Positions 34,745-42,934 of a DNA stretch of 56,457 nucleotides are shown here, in pieces. The notes beneath the pieces were generated by a model. That model had not been told where the DNA came from. It saw only the letters and a list, made by a program, of their open reading frames with translations, and did not search any database. Numbering within the stretch: the stretch's first letter is position 1; each line of letters begins with the position of its first letter. This DNA comes from Lachnospiraceae bacterium. GTDB lineage: Bacteria > Bacillota > Clostridia > Lachnospirales > Lachnospiraceae. A program made the position numbers and the translations under genes. Where the stretch lies: contig CAAGJU010000213.1 in assembly GCA_900770225.1 (NCBI GenBank), positions 1 to 56,457 of the forward strand. The letters run 5' to 3'.

Positions 34745-36263
34745 CGCTCGGTTCCTTTCCGGAGACTTCATCATCTACCAGTGAAAAATCCCGCATGCTC
34801 ATCGTTCCGGACCGCAGGTAATGTTCATCCACCGTCACCCGCATGCCGTTGGCGCCGGCAAACGACGCGGCAGCCAGATCATTAGTGATATCTTCCTTTG
34901 TCGCAAGTGGCAGATCCGATGCCCTTACGACATGATCCTTCTTATAAAAATCCGTGTAAATCTTCATCTTCTGACGCGTATGCGGTGACTCCGACTGGCT
35001 CTTCAGTTCCATTCTCGCCTCTTCGAGCTCATCCTCTGACAGAGTCACAGCGACAGCGGGCGCCGATTCGATCTTGCCGTGCATGATGCGGGCGCCGCGT
35101 ACTGACTGCGGGGAGATAAAATCCGCATGCATCAGGCGAAAAGCGGCATTCATATCCTCCGGGAGCTCCATGCCCGGATCAAGTTTCGACAGAATCTGCA
35201 GAAAATGCGCAATTCTGTCCTGACTGCCGGCAGAAAGATCCATTCCCATCTTCAGCTTCAGACGGGTGATCATGATATAGTCGACCATCTGATTCCGGAT
35301 ATCACGAATGATCGCGTTGTAGCCGTTTTTCAGGAAATCCTCTACGTAACCGACCTGATCCATGACACGGTCCAGCGCCTGCTGGCGCGTCATCTGTTCA
35401 TCGCGGTACGTGGCCATGCAGTCTGTGATAAAAATATCCCTCGTTTTCTCCCTGCCGACCAGCCGGTGCAATGTTGTGAGAATCGGGCCGCTGAACAGGG
35501 AAGCATTTTCATTGTTGATCAGGCGTGTGAACTCACCGATGAATTCCCCGTCAAGATATTCGCCCAGATGATCCATGAGCTCGTCGAAGGTGAGACTTCC
35601 CGTGACCTTCTTTACGATTCTTCGGATTGAACGCCGAAGCAGTTTCAGCTGTCCGTTCAGTTTGACGATATTGCTGTATACATTGAGAATAACGGAGGTA
35701 TAGGGATGATTGCTGATTCGGTCTTCCACATTTTTGGAAAAATCTGTGACAACCAGATAAGAGTTATAGAGATAATTGGACATCTCATCAAACTTCTGCG
35801 AGGACGCCCGTTCGATATAATCCGCCAGCAGCATTGCCTGCTCCGTGATCATGAACGTCCTGTGAAGCGTTCCGTTGTCCACGCCTTCCTCGAGCCAGCC
35901 GACTTCTTCATCGGAGAGATATTTCAGAATACGGTTGGCCAGATCCATCCGCAGCCTGATTTCCTCATCCTCATCAGACACCTGTTCCTGCGGTACGTCT
36001 TTTTCATTCCGCCCGGCTGTGTAACTTCCCTTCGCTTCTGACTCCTCCGCAAGAAGAGGGTCATCGATACCGGTGATGTTGCCCGCTGCCAGCACGTCGG
36101 TGACAGCATCGCGTACTTCTTCTCTCGGCACCTGTGCCTCTGACGCGAACAGCTGGTTAAAAGACAGCAGGCATGAAGCGTAGATCTGTCCGCTGCTGCC
36201 GTTGGTCACTGCGGCGAGCGGGTTGAAAAACCGCCGCGGCACGATATCGAATAGCATTCCCAT
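34725..36263 (-). CDS. jetA: JetA, kleisin-like subunit of the Wadjet system
   Basis: The 512-residue protein begins MGMLFDIVPRRFFNPLA, characteristic of the JetA family seen in Clostridia (DUF5716 type, which I associate with type II Wadjet). It is mostly helical and would act as the kleisin closing the JetC dimer. Residues about 90-115 are a polar stretch (Glu, Asp, Lys, Gly) that looks less conserved. An AGGAG site seven bases before the ATG at 36263 decides the start over a frame running to 36380. It is the first gene of jetABCD. A short perfect inverted repeat at 36310-36327 lies in the promoter zone. Confidence 0.88.
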   Translation of the reverse strand: MGMLFDIVPRRFFNPLAAVTNGSSGQIYASCLLSFNQLFASEAQVPREEVRDAVTDVLAAGNITGIDDPLLAEESEAKGSYTAGRNEKDVPQEQVSDEDEEIRLRMDLANRILKYLSDEEVGWLEEGVDNGTLHRTFMITEQAMLLADYIERASSQKFDEMSNYLYNSYLVVTDFSKNVEDRISNHPYTSVILNVYSNIVKLNGQLKLLRRSIRRIVKKVTGSLTFDELMDHLGEYLDGEFIGEFTRLINNENASLFSGPILTTLHRLVGREKTRDIFITDCMATYRDEQMTRQQALDRVMDQVGYVEDFLKNGYNAIIRDIRNQMVDYIMITRLKLKMGMDLSAGSQDRIAHFLQILSKLDPGMELPEDMNAAFRLMHADFISPQSVRGARIMHGKIESAPAVAVTLSEDELEEARMELKSQSESPHTRQKMKIYTDFYKKDHVVRASDLPLATKEDITNDLAAASFAGANGMRVTVDEHYLRSGTMSMRDFSLVDDEVSGKEPSDGKSDI

Positions 36264-36508
36264 GAGGCATCTCCTGTCATGAACATCTTCACGCAACAAA
36301 TACATTCTATCACAGGAAATGCTGTGAATTGTATAAGCAGATTCCGGATTTGCACCAGAACCCCGCTTTGTTTGCATCATTACGCGTTTTGTCTGTCAAA
36401 ACAATTGACATGGACTTCATAATCGATGCTGTCCCCGACAGCATTCAGACCACAGGTGGTAAGGAATCACGCTGTGAAAGATTTCAGCCAGTTCGATCCC
36501 GAAATTCA
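36264..36508. other. Spacer upstream of jetA
   Basis: No gene is visible. It holds TCACAG-GAAATG-CTGTGA (36310-36327) next to a TAGAAT-like minus-strand -10 (complement of 36304-36309), a possible operator/promoter for jetA, and a perfect stem-loop ATGCTGTC-CCC-GACAGCAT (36426-36444) of unknown role. Confidence 0.45.
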
Positions 36509-36523
36509 TAAAACAGTTTAAAT

Positions 36524-36542
36524 CCCCCGGCGAAGCTGGGGA
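36524..36542 (+). repeat. Hairpin, possible left end of an IS200/IS605 element
   Basis: CCCCGGC-GAA-GCTGGGG forms a compact imperfect stem-loop about 105 bases upstream of a transposase start. IS200/IS605 elements have such subterminal hairpins instead of inverted terminal repeats. Confidence 0.5.
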
Positions 36543-36797
36543 GACTAACGGACGCCTGTGGCGATGCGCGGAGTAACATAAATTAACCTCCGCAGTATAA
36601 TGAAAGTGGGTCTGGCAAACCACTTTAGTACAGCGGAGGCATCCATGGATGACTTAAGCTTAGCACATAGCAGCTATAATTGCACATATCATATCGTTTT
36701 CATTCCGAAATACAGGCGGAAGAGAATGTTTGGGGAGTTACGTCGGGAAGTAGGAGAAGCAATGGGAAAAGTGTGCAAGATGAAATGGGTAACAATT

Positions 36798-36833
36798 AAG
36801 TCAGCACCACCAGCTCCGCTGGTGATACTGACT
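36798..36833 (+). repeat. Right-end type hairpin, copy 1
   Basis: GTCAG-CACCACCAGC-TCC-GCTGGTG-ATACTGAC folds into a stem-loop with paired flanks. About 27 bases, from AAGTCAG to GCTGGTG, recur at 41741-41770 in the same orientation. Confidence 0.8.
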
Positions 36834-36864
36834 TTGCTGCTTTTTATTGAATTTTCAGGATCCA

Positions 36865-36889
36865 GCGCAGTTTTTCAACTGCGCAGTTG
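36865..36889. repeat. Stem-loop at the 3' end of the GH3 gene
   Basis: GCGCAGTT-TTTC-AACTGCGC (36865-36884) overlaps a 14-base palindrome CAACTGCGCAGTTG (36876-36889). It may end the minus-strand GH3 transcript, though no clear U-run follows in that direction. Confidence 0.5.
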
Positions 36890-36899
36890 AGTGAGTTAT

Positions 36900-39278
36900 T
36901 TATAACTTCTTTAATTCGCCCACAATGTATTTCCATGCTGCTTTCATGTCTTCCATACTCCTCCCGTGTTTTTTGAAGACATCTCTGATCATGTTACCTT
37001 CCCATAATTCTTTCAGTGTACGATCAGGAGCATATTGAATAGCTATTGCGGCCACCAGATTAATGTCTTCTCCAATAGCATCGTTGATTATTTTAACTGC
37101 ATTCGGATTTGTGACCAGTTTTCCAATCCCGGTTATCACAGACCATCCGAACGGATCCCTGCAGGATATCTGAATCTCTTTCTTCTGAGATATATCCACA
37201 GCAGAGGTGCCAACCAGAATACTGTACTTTCCGGGTTCCGTAACCCATTCTTCCAATGCGGTTGAAAAATGAGCAATATCCTCTGGATGAAGGACAAATT
37301 CTACCGTCTGCTCTTCACCGGGCTCAAGGAATATTTTTTTAAAACCTTTCAGCTCTTTCTCCGGTTTGTCCAGATACTCTGTAACGGGAGCGGATATATA
37401 GAGCTGAACAACCTCTGCGCCGTAACGATCACCTGTGTTTTTTACATCGACAGAGACATGAAGATCATTTTGATCAATGTTGGTATCTGCCACTTTCAGA
37501 TTTGTAAGTTCAAAGGTCGTGTAACTGAGGCCGTACCCAAATGGGAACAGAGGCCGGATTTTTCTTGCATCATACCAGCGATAGCCTACGTAGATGCCTT
37601 CTCCGTACCACACTTCTTTATTTTCTCCGCCATAATTTTTATATGACGGAACGTCGTGATAGTGAGCCGGCCATGTGTCCGGAAGCTTTCCGGAAGGATT
37701 ATATTCTCCGAAAATGGCATCTGCAGCTGCTTCTCCGCCGGCCTGACCAGCGAAAAACGGGCAAAGTATGGCATTGATGCTGTCCATGTATGGCGTGAGT
37801 GTGACAGGGCCCGAGGAATTTGACACGAGAATAACTTTCCCATCAACTTTCTCAGCATCGGCGATGGCTTTTTCCAGTGCTGTCTGATCGTCTCTGTCCA
37901 TATCCATGGTAGTACGGTCCGCACCTTCCTGCCCTTCTGCACCGACAACAACGATGAAATTTTTTGTTCCCGGGAGTGGATAGCCGGATTCGTCGACGAA
38001 GGTTACATTATCTTTTCCGATAATCTCTGCTGTCCGGTCATATGGATTTGTAACAAACATTGACGGCACTTTTCCGCTTCCCTCAGAATTTGCCACAAAG
38101 TTTTTTGCCCGCCTGCCGTAGAAGGCAACTTTTAAATTTTCTTCCCTGGGATTGAGGGGCAACGTTCCGTCATTTTTTAACAAAATCAATGCTTCGCGTG
38201 CTGCCTGCTTAACAACTTCTTTCGCCTGATCCAGGTTAAAGGTAACCGGTCTGTTTTCTAACCGTTTACTTTTAACAATTACTTTCATAATGTTTCTGCA
38301 GGCATCATTCAGGCTTTCTTCCGGAAGTTTTCCGGAATTCACTGCATCAATGATGCTCTTGATTCCACGAGGGCCAGGCATCGTCAGATCTGTGCCGGCG
38401 TCAATAGCGGCAACCAGATCATATGAAGCTCCCCAGTCCGAAATTACGCAGCCGTCGAAGCCCCATTCATCACGGAGAACATCTTTCAGAAGCCATTTGT
38501 TCTGAGCACAGGGGACATCATTTATGTGGTTGTAAGCGCTCATGATTGTCAAAGCTCCGGCTCTGACACATGCCCTGAAAGCAGGAAAGTAAATTTCCCG
38601 GAGTGCCCTTTCCGGAATTTTCTCATTGATCTCCAGTCGGTCAGTTTCCTGAGAGTTTGCAGCAAAATGTTTCGGATTGGCGATAACTCCCTCATCCTGA
38701 AGTCCTGTCACAACTCTCTCCGCCATTCGGCTTGTCAGATAAGGATCTTCTGAATAACTCTCAGTCAGGCGTCCGCACAGTGGATTTCTGTGAATATTTA
38801 CGTTTGGAGAAAGAATTACGTCAATTCCCTTGCTGATAAATTCCCTGGCAACTTCACGGGCGCATTTTTCGGCCACATCAGGATTCCAGGTAGAAGCAAT
38901 GGAAATTCCTGTAGGATAACTGATGATTGGATATGATTCTGGGATTTTTACACCGGCTTTTTTTGCGGCAGCTGCTTTTTTCTGCAGAGCACCAACTGCC
39001 AGAAAGAGTCCTCCCATCATTCCCATGCTTTCTCTGTCGATTGACTTACCCGAATCCTTCATCTGTTTTACAATTTCCTGATACTGTTGTTCAACTGCAT
39101 ATTGAAATGTATTCAGTCCGTTGCAGCAGTCATTTGTTTGCATCGCCGGTATCCCATACTTTTCCATTGGACATGAGCTCATAGGAGAACCGCCAATCAC
39201 AAACTGTGCTTTTTCTTCCAGCGTCATTTCGCTGAGGACATCTTCTATTGAATTTATATCTGTAAGTTTTGCTGTCAT
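36900..39278 (-). CDS. Glycoside hydrolase family 3, beta-glucosidase-like
   Basis: This 792-residue enzyme should cleave terminal beta-glucosides or beta-xylosides. The N-terminal TIM barrel contains NPKHFAANSQETDR (about 205-220) and the nucleophile Asp in DGCVISDWGASYDLV (about 265-280); the alpha/beta sandwich domain follows from about 350 (REALILLKNDGTLPLN) and a C-terminal fibronectin-III-like domain begins near FPFGYGLSYTTFEL. No signal peptide is present, so it is probably cytosolic and acts on sugars brought in by the neighbouring transporter 42 bases upstream. The gene is visibly AT-richer than the flanking regions, with more AAA and ATT codons, suggesting transfer. Confidence 0.92.
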   Translation of the reverse strand: MTAKLTDINSIEDVLSEMTLEEKAQFVIGGSPMSSCPMEKYGIPAMQTNDCCNGLNTFQYAVEQQYQEIVKQMKDSGKSIDRESMGMMGGLFLAVGALQKKAAAAKKAGVKIPESYPIISYPTGISIASTWNPDVAEKCAREVAREFISKGIDVILSPNVNIHRNPLCGRLTESYSEDPYLTSRMAERVVTGLQDEGVIANPKHFAANSQETDRLEINEKIPERALREIYFPAFRACVRAGALTIMSAYNHINDVPCAQNKWLLKDVLRDEWGFDGCVISDWGASYDLVAAIDAGTDLTMPGPRGIKSIIDAVNSGKLPEESLNDACRNIMKVIVKSKRLENRPVTFNLDQAKEVVKQAAREALILLKNDGTLPLNPREENLKVAFYGRRAKNFVANSEGSGKVPSMFVTNPYDRTAEIIGKDNVTFVDESGYPLPGTKNFIVVVGAEGQEGADRTTMDMDRDDQTALEKAIADAEKVDGKVILVSNSSGPVTLTPYMDSINAILCPFFAGQAGGEAAADAIFGEYNPSGKLPDTWPAHYHDVPSYKNYGGENKEVWYGEGIYVGYRWYDARKIRPLFPFGYGLSYTTFELTNLKVADTNIDQNDLHVSVDVKNTGDRYGAEVVQLYISAPVTEYLDKPEKELKGFKKIFLEPGEEQTVEFVLHPEDIAHFSTALEEWVTEPGKYSILVGTSAVDISQKKEIQISCRDPFGWSVITGIGKLVTNPNAVKIINDAIGEDINLVAAIAIQYAPDRTLKELWEGNMIRDVFKKHGRSMEDMKAAWKYIVGELKKL

Positions 39279-39319
39279 GTATTTTCTTGTCTCCTCATCT
39301 GTATTACATTTTTTCCCGG

Positions 39320-40753
39320 TTACTTTTCGTCAGTATCATTATTTTTCCCAAAGTGTCCTTCGCGAATATCCTGCTCCATCGCTGCGTATTTCTCCCCGTC
39401 AAGATCATAAGGAATTGAGCAAATAAAGATCAGAACACAGATAATGGCAGGGAATATTGCATACATAAAAACTATGGAGTGCAGGGCAGAAGCTGACTGC
39501 GTTGACAATTTTCCGGAGAATCCGCCAAGACTGAGAACACCTCCCAGAATCACTGTGCCCAGAGCTGTTCCAAGCTTATTTCCGAAGGATGCAGCTGCAT
39601 TTCCCATACCGACAGATGAAAAGCCATCTCTCCACAGCCCATAGGTCAGTGCATCCTGCAGGATCGATCCAACCGGTACACTGGCAATCGCAAGTCCGAT
39701 TCCACGAATAGCAGCGCTGCCAAGTACAAGCGGAACACTGTGTGAAAACGCCGGTATGATATAACCTGCAGCAGCAACTAAAGAACCAATGACAATTGTC
39801 TTCTTCTTTCCCAAACGGCCAATAATAAATGCGATGGTAACAAGAAGTGCTGCCAGCATGCTGATGGTATAAACATTAGTAATTGTGCTCTGAAGATCCA
39901 GATCTCCTGCAACATACTGCGCATAATAAACGGTGGTTCCACTTGTTGCTCCCATCAGGATATAGATCAGTACGGTAATTGCCACGCAGAGAAGCCAGTA
40001 TCGATTTGTAAAAAGTGATTTCAAAACCTGTTTTGTTGATGCTCCATTTTCATTTTTTTCTTTTTCTTCTTTCCCGACATTCGACACGCGCTCTCTTACA
40101 AGGAAGAAACAGATCAGAGAAAGGACCGCATAGAGGGTCATGCAGATTGCTATTGTCGCTGTAAAGCCTTTCTGTGTATAAGCGTCTCCATTTCCAAAAG
40201 CAGTCGATATCTTCAGGAAATTACTTGTTACAACTAAGGCAACGATTACGTTAACGCCCAGCATATGCATTCCGCCAAGAAAACTTCTGGATTTTGCATT
40301 CAGAGTCATGTAACTGATCAAAGACTGTTCTGGGACTGCGATAGCTGTATTGCAGATTGTAACTGCCAGATTATATGTCAGGAACATATATATAATCTGT
40401 ATGGTTCCTTTGATACCTGTTGGCTGCCAGAAAGCCAGCAATACCGAAATGGCTGCAGGAATAATCATACGTATTATCCATGGGCGAGCCTTTCCAAATC
40501 TGCTGTTTGTACGGTCAACAATCCTTCCCATAATCAGGTCGGAAAGGCCATCAAATACCCGGGAAACACCGATGACAATTCCCGCTGCAGCAGGGCTTAC
40601 ATGAGCAACATTCGTGTAATACACAAGTATAAATGCTGAAAAAAGAGCCTGAAAAATTCCAACCCCTGTAGCGCCGGACAAATAGCCCAACAATTCACTG
40701 CCCGGAAGTTTTGCATCCGGTCGCATGTCTTTGTCTTTTGCTGTTAACCTCAT
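39320..40753 (-). CDS. GPH-family sugar:cation symporter (MFS fold)
   Basis: The 477-residue protein has about twelve membrane helices and the GPH signature DLIMGRIVDRTNSRFGKARP after the second helix, so it probably imports a glycoside with Na+ or H+. The central loop between helices 6 and 7 (about 215-245) is Lys/Glu rich. The ATG at 40753 has AGGAG six bases upstream; a frame runs on to 40819 across the promoter zone and is not used. It is the first gene of a two-gene unit with the GH3 gene and is divergent from an AraC regulator, a typical catabolic arrangement. Confidence 0.9.
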   Translation of the reverse strand: MRLTAKDKDMRPDAKLPGSELLGYLSGATGVGIFQALFSAFILVYYTNVAHVSPAAAGIVIGVSRVFDGLSDLIMGRIVDRTNSRFGKARPWIIRMIIPAAISVLLAFWQPTGIKGTIQIIYMFLTYNLAVTICNTAIAVPEQSLISYMTLNAKSRSFLGGMHMLGVNVIVALVVTSNFLKISTAFGNGDAYTQKGFTATIAICMTLYAVLSLICFFLVRERVSNVGKEEKEKNENGASTKQVLKSLFTNRYWLLCVAITVLIYILMGATSGTTVYYAQYVAGDLDLQSTITNVYTISMLAALLVTIAFIIGRLGKKKTIVIGSLVAAAGYIIPAFSHSVPLVLGSAAIRGIGLAIASVPVGSILQDALTYGLWRDGFSSVGMGNAAASFGNKLGTALGTVILGGVLSLGGFSGKLSTQSASALHSIVFMYAIFPAIICVLIFICSIPYDLDGEKYAAMEQDIREGHFGKNNDTDEK

Positions 40754-40840
40754 TTTATTCTCCTTTTTATTACTCTTGTATATCCTCTGTTTTTCATAGG
40801 CGCCTATCATTAAAGACATGATATGAAAATAGCGGCCAGT

Positions 40841-40867
40841 ATAATATCATATTATTGATGATATTAT
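40841..40867. promoter_or_regulatory. Perfect 10 bp inverted repeat, candidate operator
   Basis: ATAATATCAT (40841-40850) and ATGATATTAT (40858-40867) are separated by seven bases, in the AT-rich spacer between the divergent transporter and AraC genes. It is a plausible regulator site, though AraC proteins more often use direct repeats. Confidence 0.5.
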
Positions 40868-40938
40868 TATTTATTTGATTTATTATATCTTTAAAGGTGT
40901 TTACAAAATAAGAAAATTCAAAAGGAGCATGCAATCAC

Positions 40939-41727
40939 ATGTCCGAATCCAGGATCGTTCTTTCGCGGGACTTTCTCACGGAATACAGGAAAAGATTTGA
41001 TAAGCGTTTTGATGCCGTTATTTTTCAACGCCAGGAAAATGGATATCTGCATAATACGGTTGAATGGGGCAACTGGCTCTACGACTGTCTGAAACGGCAC
41101 GATATCGATGGGATGATTACGGCCATCAATACAGTGAATGCGGCTTACTCGCCGGGTCAGCTGTCAAAAGATACGTTTCGTTCCAGTAAAAATCTGATTA
41201 TCAGCCTGATTTCTGTAATTGCCAACTATACTGCCCGTGACCGGATTATCGATAATGAACTTGCCTTAAACACGGCAGATGTATGTATTCAGATGTGTGA
41301 GGAAACCAGAAACAGAGAGGAACTGTTAAAGACGGCCTGCGCCGGGCTTGAAAAAATGAGTGATCTGATTCAGGAATATCGAAACCGTGAATATAATTAT
41401 CTTGTGACGCAGGCAAAAGAATATGTCTTTCAACATTTACATGATGTGATCGAGGTAAAAGACATCGCTGATTTTCTTCACGTTAGCCTGGAGCATCTTT
41501 CCCGAACTTTTCATAAGTCAGAAGGTATCACCCTGAAACAGTACATTTTGCAGGAGCGTCTGAACAGAGCCTGTAACCTTCTTCGATTTTCTGATTTTTC
41601 CTGTTCCGATATCGCCCGTTACCTTGGATTTTCTTCACAGAGTCATTTTGGTGTTCTGTTCAAAAAAATGACTGGAAAAACGCCGAAGAAATACCGGGAG
41701 GATTTCTCCGATGCCTACACAGGATAA
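40939..41727 (+). CDS. AraC-family transcriptional regulator
   Basis: The 262-residue protein has a C-terminal double helix-turn-helix: VIEVKDIADFLHVSLEHLSR (first) and FSCSDIARYLGFSSQSHFGV followed by LFKKMTGKTPKKYRED (second). The N-terminal 160 residues are helical, without a recognisable cupin or periplasmic-binding fold, so the ligand cannot be predicted from a known domain. It most likely activates the divergent transporter/GH3 genes when the cognate glycoside is present. An AGGAG site lies upstream of the ATG. Composition is AT-rich, like its partners. Confidence 0.9.
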   Translation: MSESRIVLSRDFLTEYRKRFDKRFDAVIFQRQENGYLHNTVEWGNWLYDCLKRHDIDGMITAINTVNAAYSPGQLSKDTFRSSKNLIISLISVIANYTARDRIIDNELALNTADVCIQMCEETRNREELLKTACAGLEKMSDLIQEYRNREYNYLVTQAKEYVFQHLHDVIEVKDIADFLHVSLEHLSRTFHKSEGITLKQYILQERLNRACNLLRFSDFSCSDIARYLGFSSQSHFGVLFKKMTGKTPKKYREDFSDAYTG

Positions 41728-41740
41728 TTCCGTCATGCCA

Positions 41741-41770
41741 TAAGTCAGTACCACCAGCTCCGCTGGTGGT
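41741..41770 (+). repeat. Right-end type hairpin, copy 2
   Basis: ACCACCAGC-TCC-GCTGGTGGT (41750-41770) is a perfect nine-pair stem preceded by TAAGTCAGT, nearly identical to 36798-36825 and in the same orientation. No transposase remnant is attached. Confidence 0.8.
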
Positions 41771-41925
41771 TTGAGTTACCCTGACGCAGATCCGGATAGT
41801 CCTTTACGATAATGAGAATACAGACCGCTCCTCGCCTGTCCGAATACGGACTATTCTTTCTGCAGAGCGATTAAACAATGCCGCTGCCACGCGGGACTCT
41901 CAGCATATTTTTTCTGACAGCTAGA

Positions 41926-41954
41926 ATGGCAGTTAACATTTACAACGATATAAT
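41926..41954 (+). promoter_or_regulatory. Candidate promoter of the SGNH hydrolase gene
   Basis: ATGGCA (41926-41931) and a perfect TATAAT (41949-41954) are 17 bases apart, about 110 bases before the start codon. Confidence 0.4.
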
Positions 41955-42065
41955 GATGAGGAAAGCGCCCAAAACTTCAGACAATACAACAGAGATGAAA
42001 AAAAGCGAGCATCGCAATTGGTACATTGTATTCGATGCATTTTGTGATGTGTGAGGTAAGAGGAT

Positions 42066-42665
42066 ATGAAAAAAATACTTTTCTACGGTGATTCGAACAC
42101 CTATGGTTTTGATCCAAGGGGATTTGGCGGAGGCCGGTATCCGGAGGGTATCCGGTGGACCTCGCGGCTCTCTGCGATGTCGGAAGGACGATGGGAAATT
42201 ATCAACTGCGGCCTGAACGGCCGAATGATTCCCTCCACGAGCTGGCAGATGAAGGAGTTACGGAAGGCTCTGCAGAACGAAAAGCCCGATCTGCTCTCCG
42301 TCATGCTTGGAACCAATGATCTGCTGAACGCTATGACGCCGTCAGCTGAAAACGTCGCCGCGCATATGGAGCATTTTCTCAGGGATATCCTGAACGAATA
42401 TCCGGCCGACACCGGGATGCACGTTCTTCTTGTCTCCCCTCCCCGGATTGACGCCATGGACGCAGGTCCTGTCTGCGGATCTGAAAGCCGGAAGCTTTCC
42501 GGTCTGTACGCACAGACGGCGAAAAATCTGCACATTCATTTTGCCGATGCCGAAGAATCTCATCCGGGACTTGCTTTTGACGGTCTTCACCTCTCTGAAG
42601 AAGGGCACTCTGCTTACGCCAACTGGATGAAGGGTGTGCTTGTCGGTCTGTCTGGCTCCTTCTGA
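42066..42665 (+). CDS. SGNH/GDSL-family hydrolase
   Basis: The 199-residue esterase-like protein has all SGNH blocks: ILFYGDSNTYGFDPRG (nucleophile Ser, residues 4-19), INCGLNGRM (block II Gly), VMLGTNDLLN (block III Asn) and FDGLHLSEEGH (Asp and His of the triad, near 175-183). No signal peptide is present, so it likely acts in the cytosol, for example deacetylating sugars or oligosaccharides; substrates of such small GDSL enzymes are diverse. A frameshifted near-copy lies at 28577. It could be functionally linked to the adjacent glycoside cluster, but this is only suggested by location. Confidence 0.88.
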   Translation: MKKILFYGDSNTYGFDPRGFGGGRYPEGIRWTSRLSAMSEGRWEIINCGLNGRMIPSTSWQMKELRKALQNEKPDLLSVMLGTNDLLNAMTPSAENVAAHMEHFLRDILNEYPADTGMHVLLVSPPRIDAMDAGPVCGSESRKLSGLYAQTAKNLHIHFADAEESHPGLAFDGLHLSEEGHSAYANWMKGVLVGLSGSF

Positions 42666-42817
42666 ACATATACTGCAGCATCTGCCTTACACTGACTTCT
42701 GTTTTGATTTGCTGTCGCTCCCATCCCGCAATATTGCAAGCGTAATAACACGAAGAAACACAAAAGGGTTAATCCCGAATTTACATTTCGAGTGCAACAA
42801 TTCCGCCGAATACTGGT

Positions 42818-42823
42818 ATACTG
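42818..42823 (+). promoter_or_regulatory. Extended -10 promoter of mgtE
   Basis: TGGTATACT (42815-42823) is an extended -10 element; no good -35 is present. The resulting leader of about 105 nucleotides contains CCGC-GGAACTGT-GCGG and other short stems but does not match the M-box pattern as I know it. Confidence 0.4.
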
Positions 42824-42934
42824 GTAAAGGCTTTCTGACCTCTCCCGCGGAACTGTGCGGCTGAAATGTCCGAAAGACCTGACGGTGCCGGAGCCATGTC
42901 CGTGCGCCGCATCTGAAAAAGGAGGTGCACAGCC

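Larger units (their letters stand above)
36645..36890 (+). pseudogene. tnpA: IS200/IS605-family TnpA, N-terminal remnant
   Basis: From the ATG at 36645 (GGAGG site upstream) about 48 codons match the TnpA start: MDDLSLAHSSYNCTYHIVF, then PKYRRKRMFGELRREVGEAM. After CKMKW the protein departs from the family, reads through the element end and stops at 36890. The HUH motif and catalytic Tyr are absent, so it is inactive by itself; an internal deletion joined the 5' part to the right-end hairpin. The preserved ends could still be recognised by a TnpA supplied from elsewhere. Confidence 0.85.
41728..42065. other. Spacer between the AraC gene and the SGNH gene
   Basis: It holds the second copy of the IS-type hairpin (41741-41770), a short stem GTCCG-AATA-CGGAC near 41850 and a candidate promoter for the SGNH gene (41926-41954). 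No open frame of note. Confidence 0.5.

Noticed and set aside
42824..42934. M-box magnesium riboswitch upstream of mgtE
   Set aside because: The conserved M-box core sequences could not be found; only short generic stems are present.
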